From the NCBI GenBank assembly GCA_017522795.1, contig JAFWXZ010000059.1, forward strand, positions 1 to 35,862: a DNA stretch of 35,862 nt. The letters run 5' to 3'. The DNA is from Clostridia bacterium (lineage in GTDB: Bacteria; Bacillota; Clostridia; Oscillospirales; CAG-272). Made by a program: the position numbers and the translations under genes. Positions 14,900 through 22,680 of the stretch are shown here, piece by piece (positions within the stretch are counted from its first letter, which is position 1; each line of letters opens with the position of its first letter). The notes under the pieces were generated by a model. That model ran no database searches and was not told the origin of the DNA. It saw only the letters and a program-made list of their open reading frames with translations.

Positions 14900-15886
14900 A
14901 TGAGTATAATCAATGTAAAGGATCTGTCAAAGACCTTTAAAAAGCCCGTAAGAGAAGAGGGGCTTCGCGGCATGGTGAAGGCTCTTTTCTCCCGTAAATA
15001 CGACGAGGTACGGGCGGTTGACGGCATTTCCTTTGATATAGAAGAAGGCGAGATAGTCGGATACATAGGTGCAAACGGTGCGGGAAAGTCCACCACCATC
15101 AAGATGATGTGCGGTATTCTGCATCCCACGGGCGGCAGCGTGACCGTCGGCGGACTTGACTTCGAGAAAAACCGCCAGAAGATAAACAAGCAGATGGGCG
15201 TTGTTTTCGGACAGAAAACCCAGCTGTGGTGGGATATTCCGCTTATCGAGACCTTCAAGATCTTAAAGAGCATCTACGAGGTAAGCGACGAGGATTACGA
15301 GGAGAGGTTCAACTATCTCTGCGATCTGCTGGATATGCGTCCCTTCCTCACCCAGACGGTGCGCTCACTATCCCTCGGACAGAGAATGAGGGCGGATTTT
15401 GCGGCGGCACTTATCCACTCGCCAAAGATAGTTTATCTTGACGAGCCGACCATCGGTCTTGACGTGCTTGTCAAGGACAAGATAAGAGGCGCCATCAAGG
15501 AGCTTAACAAAAAGTACAATATCACCGTCATCCTCACCACCCACGATATGAAGGATATTGAGGAGCTGTGCAACAGAATTATTATCATTGATAAGGGCAA
15601 GATCCTTTACGATGGCAGCCTTGCCAACATCAAGTACCGTTTCGGAAATACGAAGACCGTCTTTATTCCATCCAACGTTTCTCTTGACGAGGGAGAGCTT
15701 AAAGAGAGATTCGGTAGCATCGAGCTTGAGGATCAGGGCGAGAGATGGGCGCTGAAGTTCTCGCAGAGCGATGTTGATCTTGACGATATGCTGCTCTACC
15801 TTATCAACACCTATCACATCAAGGATTTCAAGATCGAAGACATTTCTATCGAGGATATAACCAAACAGCTATATGAAAAACATTAA
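14900..15886 (+). CDS. ABC-2 exporter, ATP-binding protein
   Basis: A 328-residue ATPase for an ABC-2 type exporter. Walker A is GANGAGKST near residue 61. The signature appears as SLSLGQRMRADFA instead of LSGGQ, which is usual in this DUF990-linked subfamily. Walker B is KIVYLDEPTIGLDV and the switch is TTHDMKDIEEL. The extended N-terminus before Walker A (FKKPVREEGLRGMVKALFSRKY) is also typical of this group. The start at ATG 14900 has an AAAGGAGG site; the longer frame from 14855 does not. Its end overlaps the next gene by 14 bases, which indicates coupled translation with its two permeases. The exported substrate is unknown; drugs, peptides or lipids are possible. Confidence 0.92.
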   Translation: MSIINVKDLSKTFKKPVREEGLRGMVKALFSRKYDEVRAVDGISFDIEEGEIVGYIGANGAGKSTTIKMMCGILHPTGGSVTVGGLDFEKNRQKINKQMGVVFGQKTQLWWDIPLIETFKILKSIYEVSDEDYEERFNYLCDLLDMRPFLTQTVRSLSLGQRMRADFAAALIHSPKIVYLDEPTIGLDVLVKDKIRGAIKELNKKYNITVILTTHDMKDIEELCNRIIIIDKGKILYDGSLANIKYRFGNTKTVFIPSNVSLDEGELKERFGSIELEDQGERWALKFSQSDVDLDDMLLYLINTYHIKDFKIEDISIEDITKQLYEKH

Positions 15887-16718
15887 AAGAACACTAAAGC
15901 TATATCTGCCCTTTTCAAAGGCGGGCGTCAAAATTGAGCTTGCCTACAAGGCGCAGATAGTGATGTGGATGATCATATCCTTTATAGAAGTATTTTTCGT
16001 GATATTTCTATACGAGGCTATATACCGAAATTCACCCGACGGAATGAGCTCGGTGATAAACGGCTTCAGCTTCTACGATATGATCCTCTATATGATCACG
16101 TCATTCTTCTTTACCTTCCTTATGGGCTCGGGTGACACAAGCTATGATATTGCCACCGACATAAGAGAGGGTACGATCGCAAATACGATGACAAAGCCTG
16201 TTTCATACCGTCTGAGGCATCTGTTTACCTACTTCGGCGTATTCGGCTTTGATGCCGTTGTAGTACTGCTGCCGTTCCTGACGGTGGTATACGGTATATT
16301 CATCGGTACGGGACTGCTTCAGGTGACGGCGGGAAGATTTATACTGAACGTAATATTCTTTCTTCTGTTCACAATTATTGCAGGATTCGTTAATAACGCG
16401 CTAAGCTATTTTATTGGACTTATGGTATTCTATACCGACCATCTGTTCGGACTGAATATGGCGAGAAACGCGATCCAGGGCTTTCTCGGCGGTCAAATGG
16501 TGCCGCTTGCGTATATGGGAGCGGTTGGCGTGGTATTTTCATACACACCTTTTGCCTTTATGAACTCGGTTCCCGTGCTTACTTTAATGGGAAAAGTGGA
16601 CGTTATGCAAGCAATTATTTACATTTTGATAGCTCTCGTCTGGATTTTCGTCATCGAGCTTGCAAACAGGCTGATATTCCGTCACGCGCTGAAAAAGCTG
16701 ACAGTGCAAGGAGGTTAA
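15873..16718 (+). CDS. ABC-2 family permease (PF06182-like), first subunit
   Basis: A 281-residue membrane protein with about six spans, of the ABC-2 permease family known as DUF990 (PF06182). Family features include an N-terminal KIELAYKAQIVMWMI span, the cytosolic DIREGTIANTMTKPVSYRLRHL coupling segment near residue 95, and a final LANRLIFRHALKKLTVQGG. It overlaps the ATPase gene and is followed three bases later by the second permease, so it forms a heterodimeric channel with it. Substrate unknown. Confidence 0.88.
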   Translation: MKNIKRTLKLYLPFSKAGVKIELAYKAQIVMWMIISFIEVFFVIFLYEAIYRNSPDGMSSVINGFSFYDMILYMITSFFFTFLMGSGDTSYDIATDIREGTIANTMTKPVSYRLRHLFTYFGVFGFDAVVVLLPFLTVVYGIFIGTGLLQVTAGRFILNVIFFLLFTIIAGFVNNALSYFIGLMVFYTDHLFGLNMARNAIQGFLGGQMVPLAYMGAVGVVFSYTPFAFMNSVPVLTLMGKVDVMQAIIYILIALVWIFVIELANRLIFRHALKKLTVQGG

Positions 16719-16721
16719 GGC

Positions 16722-17513
16722 ATGAGATATCTAAAGCTTTACTCAACATATGCAAAGCTGTCGCTTATGAGCAAGCTTGTCTACAAGGTAAACGCCATAA
16801 TCGGCGTGATCGCATTTCTTTTTACCGAGGCAACCTCGCTGCTTACCCTTTACATTCTCGTAAGCTCGGTGCCGAGCATTGACGGATACAGCATTTATCA
16901 CATCGGATTTTTGTTCGGTCTTACCAACATGGCGGTGGGAATCGACCATCTGCTGACAGACAGACTTTGGACTGTGGCGTATTTCGAGGTCAAGCTGGGA
17001 AAGCTGGACCATATGTTCCTGCGTCCGCTGCCCGTGCTGTTCCAGGTAATTGCCTCGGAGGTTCAGCTTGAAGCTCTCGGTGAGCTTATCATTGCCGCGG
17101 CTCTGCTTATCCTCTGCGGAAGTCAGCTTACCTTTACGGGCGGAGTGGGCGCCGTGCTGCTGGTCATACTCGGTATAATCTGCGCGGCGGTGATTATCAC
17201 CTCCTTTAAAATTATGGTTGCCTCGCTTGCCTTTAAGTTCAAGCGAAGCGGTCCGCTGCTTCAGTTCATCTACGGCTTCTCGGGCTATACGAAGTACCCG
17301 ATGAAGATATATCCCAAGATAATTCAAGCTATACTGACCTTTGTTATTCCTCTCGGACTTTGCCTGTATTATCCCTTTGAAAATCTTTTCGCGCCTATGG
17401 AAAACGCGCCGCTCATAGCTTTAGCTATGGTTGGATTTACCGCGGTGTTCAGCGCCATATGCATTTTCGTGTGGAATAAGCTGGTTAAGATGTACGAGAG
17501 CACGGGAACTTAA
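16722..17513 (+). CDS. ABC-2 family permease (PF06182-like), second subunit
   Basis: A 263-residue partner of the preceding permease, with about six spans. The same coupling segment appears as YFEVKLGKLDHMFLRPLPVLFQVIA near residue 88, and MRYLKLYSTYAKLSLMSKL resembles the start of its neighbour, which points to duplication and divergence. An AGGAGG site lies in the end of the first permease gene. It ends the operon; a TGCAGA-type repeat and a terminator follow. Confidence 0.88.
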   Translation: MRYLKLYSTYAKLSLMSKLVYKVNAIIGVIAFLFTEATSLLTLYILVSSVPSIDGYSIYHIGFLFGLTNMAVGIDHLLTDRLWTVAYFEVKLGKLDHMFLRPLPVLFQVIASEVQLEALGELIIAAALLILCGSQLTFTGGVGAVLLVILGIICAAVIITSFKIMVASLAFKFKRSGPLLQFIYGFSGYTKYPMKIYPKIIQAILTFVIPLGLCLYYPFENLFAPMENAPLIALAMVGFTAVFSAICIFVWNKLVKMYESTGT

Positions 17514-17546
17514 GTGCAGAGTGCAGAGTTCAAAGTTCAAAATTTG
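17514..17546. repeat. Degenerate TGCAGA-type repeat after the ABC operon
   Basis: About 33 bases of GTGCAGA and GTTCAAA units start directly after the permease stop codon, as at 1385. It lies just before the terminator. Confidence 0.55.
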
Positions 17547-17583
17547 AAGGCGAGGCGGCTATTGCCGCATCTCGCCTTTTTCT
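17547..17583. terminator. Terminator between the ABC operon and nagB
   Basis: AAGGCGAG and CTCGCCTT arms enclose an inner GCGGC/GCCGC stem, followed by TTTCTTT on the plus strand. It abuts the nagB stop and may serve both convergent units. Confidence 0.78.
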
Positions 17584-18339
17584 TTATGTTAGAACATCGG
17601 GGTGCTTTGACAGGATCACAGACATAGCGGGGCGATCGGCGACGACGGTAAGCTCGCCCTGATAGAACTGCAGAATCGAGGCGGGGACGGCGGGGGTGAT
17701 CCTGCCAAAGAGGGCGCGCTCGAGAATATCCGCCTTTCCTGCTCCCGTGGCGAGAAGAAGAATTCTTTTCGCCCTCAAAATTCTGCCAATACCCATTGAA
17801 ATCGCCTCGGTGGGTACCTCGTCCCGAGAGGCGAAAAAGCGGGAGTTTGCCTCTACGGTGGAGTCGGTAAGGCGCACGCGGACAGTATCCTTCGGGAAAT
17901 GGCTGTCGGGCTCGTTAAAGGCGATATGTCCGTTATGTCCGATGCCCAGCAGCTGAATATCCACCCGACCGAGCCTGTCAAGCAGGCGGTCGTATCTCTC
18001 GCACTCTGCATCCGTATCTGCCGTGCCGCTCGGGATATGGCAATTCTCCGCGCGGATGTCCACGTGGCTGAAAAGATTTTCACTCATAAAGTGAGCATAG
18101 CTCTGCACATGGGTTGGGGGCAGACCGACGTACTCGTCAAGATTGACGCTTCGGACATCCTTAAAGGACAGCTCGCCCGCGCGATACATATCCGCAAGGT
18201 AGGAGTACATATTGATGGGGGTGGATCCTGTGGCAAGTCCGATAAGAGCGTCGGGGCGGATTCTTATAACCTCTGCCATTATCTCTGCCGCTACCCTACC
18301 AGCCTCTGTCTCGCTGTCGGCGCAAATAAATTTTACCAT
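17584..18339 (-). CDS. nagB: Glucosamine-6-phosphate deaminase
   Basis: Converts glucosamine-6-phosphate to fructose-6-phosphate and ammonia, feeding amino sugars into glycolysis. The 251-residue length fits the family. Motifs are IGLATGSTPINMY near residue 40, NLDEYVGLPPTHVQSYAHFM with the catalytic Asp, and LGIGHNGHIAFNEP with the active-site His. AAGGAG precedes the ATG. It is single here, without nagA or a sugar transporter next to it, and reads away from the YhaO-like gene. Regulation cannot be judged from the upstream sequence. Confidence 0.95.
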   Translation of the reverse strand: MVKFICADSETEAGRVAAEIMAEVIRIRPDALIGLATGSTPINMYSYLADMYRAGELSFKDVRSVNLDEYVGLPPTHVQSYAHFMSENLFSHVDIRAENCHIPSGTADTDAECERYDRLLDRLGRVDIQLLGIGHNGHIAFNEPDSHFPKDTVRVRLTDSTVEANSRFFASRDEVPTEAISMGIGRILRAKRILLLATGAGKADILERALFGRITPAVPASILQFYQGELTVVADRPAMSVILSKHPDVLT

Positions 18340-18418
18340 TCTTTTCTCCTTGTCAAAGTTGTGTTAATAAATGGTTATGCGGGAAGCAAAAAAATGGTTA
18401 ATACATCCCTGTCGGTTG

Positions 18419-18447
18419 TTGACAAAACAGGTAAAAAACTGTATAAT
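18419..18447 (+). promoter_or_regulatory. Promoter of the yhaO/yhaN-like operon
   Basis: TTGACA (18419-18424), 17-base spacer, TATAAT (18442-18447): a full consensus sigma-A promoter, about 26 bases of leader before the ATG at 18480. Confidence 0.85.
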
Positions 18448-18479
18448 TATTATGGAAAAATATAAAGGACGTGAAAAAT

Positions 18480-19553
18480 ATGAAAATTTTACACACATCT
18501 GACATACATCTCGATTCACCTCTCACATCCAGACTTCCGTCGGACAAGGTGCGGGAGAGACGGCGCGAGCTGCTCTCGGGCTTTCGCAGGCTGGTAGACG
18601 AGGCGAAGGCTCTGGGGGCCGGGGCAATAATTATTGCAGGCGATCTGTTTGACAGCGACAGAGTGTCAAGAAAGGCGCTGGATACCGCCCTTGACGTAAT
18701 AGACACAGAGCGCGGTATCACATTCTTCTATCTCCAGGGAAATCACGAGGGAGATGCCCTTATGGTTTCGGGACGTGAGATACCCGAAAACTTAAAGACC
18801 TTCGGCAAGGAGTGGACCTACTACACTATCGGGGATGTCACCTTTGCAGGCCGAAGCGAGATACGCGAGGGGATGTTCGAGAGTCTTTCCCTACAGAAGG
18901 AAAACAAGAATATCGTTATTCTTCACGGTGAGCTGCGCGACAGGAGCGCCTCTCCCGAGATCATAGGTCTTAAGGAGGCGGCGGGCAGAAATATCGACTA
19001 CCTGGCGCTCGGACACTATCACAGCTACTCTACCGAGGCTATTGACGACAGAGGCGCTGCAGTATATTGCGGAACTCCCGAGGGACGCGGCTTTGACGAG
19101 GTGGGTGACAAGGGATACGTTATTCTATCCACCGACTCGGGCAAGCTGCTTCACAGCTTCCGCAGCTTTGCTGCGCGAAGGCTTCATATCGTTCCCGTTG
19201 AGCTTGACGGTGCGGTAAGAACTATTGAGGTCGGCGAGAGAGCCGAGAGAGCGCTACGCGGCATCAGATACAGCGATATCGTAAGGCTTGAGCTGTGTGG
19301 AAGATATCATCCCAATCTGTTCAAGGATATTGACGGGCTGAAAAGACAGCTCGAGGGCAGATACTACTACTTTGAGATAAAGGATTCCTCGAGAATGGCG
19401 ATTAATCCCGAGGATTACAAGCACGATATGTCCTTGAAGGGCGAGTTTATCAGGACGGTAAGCGCCGACGATTCGCTTGACGAGGCGACAAAGGAAAAGA
19501 TCATAGCCTGCGGTATAAACGCGCTGATGGGCGAGGATCTCTTTGAGAATTAA
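18480..19553 (+). CDS. DNA repair exonuclease, SbcD/YhaO-like metallophosphoesterase
   Basis: A 357-residue calcineurin-like phosphoesterase of the Mre11/SbcD/YhaO group, expected to cut DNA ends together with an SMC-like ATPase. Metal-binding motifs in order are HTSDIHLDSP (6-15), IIAGDLFDSDRV, LQGNHEGD, ILHGELRD and LALGHYHSY. ATG 18480 was preferred over GTG 18471, since AAAGGA is properly spaced for it and MKILHTSDIH is the usual family start. The ATPase partner follows after 13 bases. YhaO in Bacillus is poorly characterised but grouped with double-strand break repair. Confidence 0.9.
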   Translation: MKILHTSDIHLDSPLTSRLPSDKVRERRRELLSGFRRLVDEAKALGAGAIIIAGDLFDSDRVSRKALDTALDVIDTERGITFFYLQGNHEGDALMVSGREIPENLKTFGKEWTYYTIGDVTFAGRSEIREGMFESLSLQKENKNIVILHGELRDRSASPEIIGLKEAAGRNIDYLALGHYHSYSTEAIDDRGAAVYCGTPEGRGFDEVGDKGYVILSTDSGKLLHSFRSFAARRLHIVPVELDGAVRTIEVGERAERALRGIRYSDIVRLELCGRYHPNLFKDIDGLKRQLEGRYYYFEIKDSSRMAINPEDYKHDMSLKGEFIRTVSADDSLDEATKEKIIACGINALMGEDLFEN

Positions 19554-19566
19554 GGAGTAACAGACG

Positions 19567-21969
19567 ATGAAGATTATTGAATGTTACGTAGAAAATTTCG
19601 GTAAAATAAGCAAGCAAAAATTCAGCTTCAAGGATGGCACCAACTGCATCAAGGGTGACAACGGAAGCGGAAAAAGCACTCTGGCTGCATTTATCAAGGT
19701 GATGCTGTACGGAATGGGCGACACGAGAAAGACGAGCCTTGAGGAAAACGACAGAAAGCACTATATGCCATGGCAGGGTGGAGTTTGCGGCGGAAGCCTT
19801 ACCTTCTCGGCGGGTGGAAAGACCTATCGCGTGGAGAGAAGCTTTGCGCCCAAGGCGGCAGACGATAGCTATACTCTCTACGATACGGCGACCGGCAGAG
19901 TATGCTCCGATTTTCCCGAGGGGCTTGGCGAGGGACTGTTCGGCATTGACGCCGACGGCTTTGAGAGAACTGTGTTCCTTTCTGAGCGCGCCTTGACACC
20001 CAAGAGCGAAAATAAGTCCATATCGGCAAAGCTTTCCGACCTTGTTGGCTGTGACGGTGACATCGGCGGCATGGACGAGGCGATGAAGGTGCTTGAGGAA
20101 AAGCGAAAGTTCTACCACAAGAGAGGCGGTTCAGGCGAGCTTGCCGACCGACAGGCAGAGATAAACGATATAAAGAGAAGGCTTGACGCGCTTGTTGAGG
20201 TGGAAAAAGCGGTGGAGGACGCTCACGGAAAGATGCTTGAAATTTCCGCGCGCATCGAAGAGGCAAGAGCCGAGGCGAAGCTGATCCTTGCTGAGAGAGA
20301 AAAGGCAACCGTTCGCGCTGCCGAGGCAAACCACGAGAAGCAATATAACGAGATGAAGGCATCTCTTGAGGAGAGTATTCGCCGCAGAACTATCGTAGGC
20401 GAGGTGTTCGGTGCAGAGATCCCTACCTTTGACGACATAAACGAGGCAAGCTACAAGGCGACCGAGGCGAAAAATCTGTTGTCAAGCGCGACGGATACTC
20501 CCGAGATACGCGAGTTTGGGGCTCTGTCGGCAAGATTTGACGGCAAGGTCGAGCGCGGACAGGTTGAGGCGGCAAGAGCGGCTATCAAGTCGCTTTCAAG
20601 CTTGAATGAAAAAGCAACTGATCCAAGGCTTATCAAGGCGAAAAAAATCTTCTGCGGTATGACGCCCTCCGAGAGCGCGATTGACGATATAGCAAGGCTC
20701 GTTGAAAATAAGAAGGCAAAGACACCCGTGGGATGCATAATCTGCTATATTCTATTTGCGGTCTGTTGTATTGCGGGAATATTTATTGATTCGCTGATGA
20801 TCGCAGCGGGTGTTGTTGGTATTCTTGCAACCCTGATAACCGAGATAGCGATAAAGAGCAAAAAGAATCGCGCGAGAAAAGAAAAAATAGACGATTTCTT
20901 CCTCAGCGTTTCGGGTGTTCGCGTGGAGAGTGACGAGGAGGCGGAGGCAAGGCTTGCCGATATGCGCGAGCTTGTGTCGGTAATGTCCGAGGCTGACGGC
21001 GAGGACAACCGTGAGGAGCTGATGAGAGCTATCGGCGGACTTGCGAGCATATTCCCCGAGTATTACGGCAGAGACCCTGTAGCGGCGGCAGAGGGGATCA
21101 TCCGTGACTTTGACAAATATGCCGAGATGGCGGTTGCCGAGAGATATATGACGGGAGACCGTACCGCAAGAGCCGCAAGAGCCGAAAGGCTGGCGGCAGA
21201 GGCAAACGCCTTCGTTGCAAGGTTCAGAACGAGGACCCAGGATCCCTTCGGCGAAATGAGATACGCGCTTACCGAATATGAGAGGCTGACGGCTGAGATC
21301 GTTGCAAAGCGGGACGAGATTGCAAGGCTGGAGAGCCTGCACACCATCGGCGAGGGCAATCAGCAGAAGGCGGCTATGGAGATCGAGCAGCTTGACCGCA
21401 GACGCCAAGAAAACGAAAAGCTGGTGGCGGATCTTAGCCGTGAGCTTACCCTCACGGAGAGAAGATACCATTCCTACATCGACGAGCTTGACGGACGGGA
21501 CGAGCTTTCAATGCGCAAGTCCGAGCTTGAGGAGATGCTTGAAAAGCATAGAGATAACTACGAGACGGTTATGCTGACCAAGAAGTATATCACTCTGGCA
21601 AAGGATAATATGACCGCAAGATACCTTGGCAAGACCAAGGCTGGCTTTATTAAATACGCGGAGAAGATAGGCGGAATCACGGGCGAGAGCTTTGAGATGG
21701 ACACCGACTTCGGCGTGACGAAGCAGGAGGGCGCATCTACGAGAGCCGTGGAGGCGTACAGCCGCGGAACGAGAGATCTCTTTAATCTGGCGGCAAGGCT
21801 TGCCCTCGTTGACTCGCTTTACGAAAAGGAAAAGCCCTTTATTATTCTTGACGATCCATTCACCGCCTTTGACGATGAAAAGACGGGCGCCGCGCTGAAG
21901 CTGCTGCGTGAGTTCGGCAAGGAAAGGCAGATAATCTACTTTACCTGCGCCGAGGCAAGAAGTGTTTAA
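19567..21969 (+). CDS. SMC-like ATPase, YhaN/SbcC-related
   Basis: An 800-residue ATPase that pairs with the nuclease encoded just upstream. Walker A GDNGSGKST lies at about 33-41 after the typical NFGKISKQKFSF strand; Walker B is PFIILDDPFTAFDD near 755-770. Between them are long coiled-coil stretches rich in Ala, Glu, Lys and Arg, interrupted near residues 385-425 by two hydrophobic spans (CIICYILFAVCCIAGIFI and a second one), a known trait of YhaN that places it at the membrane. No zinc-hook CxxC is seen. Start set by AAGGAG. The two genes share one promoter. Confidence 0.88.
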   Translation: MKIIECYVENFGKISKQKFSFKDGTNCIKGDNGSGKSTLAAFIKVMLYGMGDTRKTSLEENDRKHYMPWQGGVCGGSLTFSAGGKTYRVERSFAPKAADDSYTLYDTATGRVCSDFPEGLGEGLFGIDADGFERTVFLSERALTPKSENKSISAKLSDLVGCDGDIGGMDEAMKVLEEKRKFYHKRGGSGELADRQAEINDIKRRLDALVEVEKAVEDAHGKMLEISARIEEARAEAKLILAEREKATVRAAEANHEKQYNEMKASLEESIRRRTIVGEVFGAEIPTFDDINEASYKATEAKNLLSSATDTPEIREFGALSARFDGKVERGQVEAARAAIKSLSSLNEKATDPRLIKAKKIFCGMTPSESAIDDIARLVENKKAKTPVGCIICYILFAVCCIAGIFIDSLMIAAGVVGILATLITEIAIKSKKNRARKEKIDDFFLSVSGVRVESDEEAEARLADMRELVSVMSEADGEDNREELMRAIGGLASIFPEYYGRDPVAAAEGIIRDFDKYAEMAVAERYMTGDRTARAARAERLAAEANAFVARFRTRTQDPFGEMRYALTEYERLTAEIVAKRDEIARLESLHTIGEGNQQKAAMEIEQLDRRRQENEKLVADLSRELTLTERRYHSYIDELDGRDELSMRKSELEEMLEKHRDNYETVMLTKKYITLAKDNMTARYLGKTKAGFIKYAEKIGGITGESFEMDTDFGVTKQEGASTRAVEAYSRGTRDLFNLAARLALVDSLYEKEKPFIILDDPFTAFDDEKTGAALKLLREFGKERQIIYFTCAEARSV

Positions 21970-21974
21970 AAGGC

Positions 21975-22003
21975 TTGACAAAAGGCAAAAATTTTAGTAC
22001 AAT
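21975..22003 (+). promoter_or_regulatory. Promoter of rnpB
   Basis: TTGACA (21975-21980), 17-base spacer, TACAAT (21998-22003), with the start expected at about 22010, the first base of the P1 stem. Confidence 0.85.
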
Positions 22004-22009
22004 AGTTAA

Positions 22010-22546
22010 TTGACCGAGCGGGGCTGTCGCGCCGTATGTTGGCGAAAGCTATTACGGCGAGGAAAGTCCGGGCATCACAGAGCAGGATAACGGATAACGT
22101 CCGCCCAGGGCGACCTGCGGGAAAGTGCAACAGAAATAAACCGCCACGGCTGTTTTATAGAAGGCAAAAGTCGCCTAACCCAAGACCATGACCACGGCTG
22201 ATTTAGAGTGGGCAGAAGGCTTGAATTTTGTGTCGCGAGGCGTATTTACATACGTCAAGACCAAAATTCAGGACTATGGGCGAAGCACAGTTCTGCCCTC
22301 TCTAAAGCAGTCGTGGTAAGGATGGAAAGGCGAGGTAAGAGCTCACCCACTCCTATGGCAACATAGGTTTGCTGTAAACCCTATCCGATGCAACACCTTT
22401 GGCTTCGGCTTTGTGCCGAGGGGCTGCTCGCCCTTTATGCCGATGGTGGCAGAGCCACAAGGCTTGAACTGCGGAGTGATCCGCAGTGAAGATAGATGAC
22501 GGCTGCGCCCTAAGGCGTACAGAACCCGGCTTACAAGCTCGGTCAA
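22010..22546 (+). ncRNA. rnpB: RNase P RNA, class A, with enlarged P8/P9 region
   Basis: The catalytic RNA that trims tRNA 5' ends. P1 forms between TTGACCGAGC (22010-22019) and GCTCGGTCAA (22537-22546). The conserved blocks are in order: GAGGAAAGTCCGGGC (22059-22073), the GGGCGACC...GGGAAAGTGCAACAGAAA block, GAGGTAAGAGCTCACC, and AGATAGATGACGGC with ACAGAACCCGGCTTA near the 3' end. At about 537 bases it is some 140-160 longer than usual. The extra length lies between ACCGCC (ending 22145) and GGTAAGGATGGAAA (from 22315), where P8/P9 normally takes only 20-30 bases. That insert folds into a 27-bp stem and carries a palindrome also found near 28335. Class A fits Clostridia rather than the class B form of bacilli. 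Confidence 0.93.
22191..22317 (+). repeat. Insert in RNase P RNA with a 27-bp stem and inner palindrome
   Basis: 22191-22217 pairs with 22291-22317 over 27 positions with one G-U and two mismatches. Inside, GAATTTTG (22223-22230) pairs with CAAAATTC (22262-22269) around TGTCGCGAGGCGTAT-TTAC-ATACGTC. CCACGGCTG occurs twice, at 22144 and 22192, so two left strands could compete for CAGTCGTGG at 22308. Confidence 0.8.
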
Positions 22547-22559
22547 TCTTTTAACTGAA

Positions 22560-22600
22560 AACCGACGTTTTCATATACTGAAGGCGTCGGTTTTTCTTTT
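22560..22600 (+). terminator. Terminator of rnpB
   Basis: AACCGACG (22560-22567) pairs with CGTCGGTT (22585-22592), followed by TTTCTTTTT. Confidence 0.88.
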
Positions 22601-22606
22601 TATACA

Positions 22607-22642
22607 AAAAGTGACTTGACTTTTATATAAAAGTGACTTGAC
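22607..22642 (+). repeat. 14-bp direct repeat overlapping the murD -35 box
   Basis: AAAAGTGACTTGAC occurs at 22607-22620 and 22629-22642, offset by 22 bases (about two helical turns). The second copy contains most of the -35 element of murD. It could be a regulator site or a duplicated promoter half. Confidence 0.6.
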
Positions 22643-22666
22643 GGACGGAAAAAAATTATTTATAAT
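22638..22666 (+). promoter_or_regulatory. Promoter of the murD-nifS-rlmH operon
   Basis: TTGACG (22638-22643), 17-base spacer, TATAAT (22661-22666). Transcription would begin near 22673, only about 8 bases before the ATG at 22681, so the mRNA may be almost leaderless. Confidence 0.78.
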
Positions 22667-22680
22667 AAAGGGTGGTTTAT

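Noticed and set aside
19501-21981. Several minus-strand frames across the YhaN-like gene
   Set aside because: Antisense shadows of a gene with clear Walker A and B motifs; high GC at third positions leaves such frames open.
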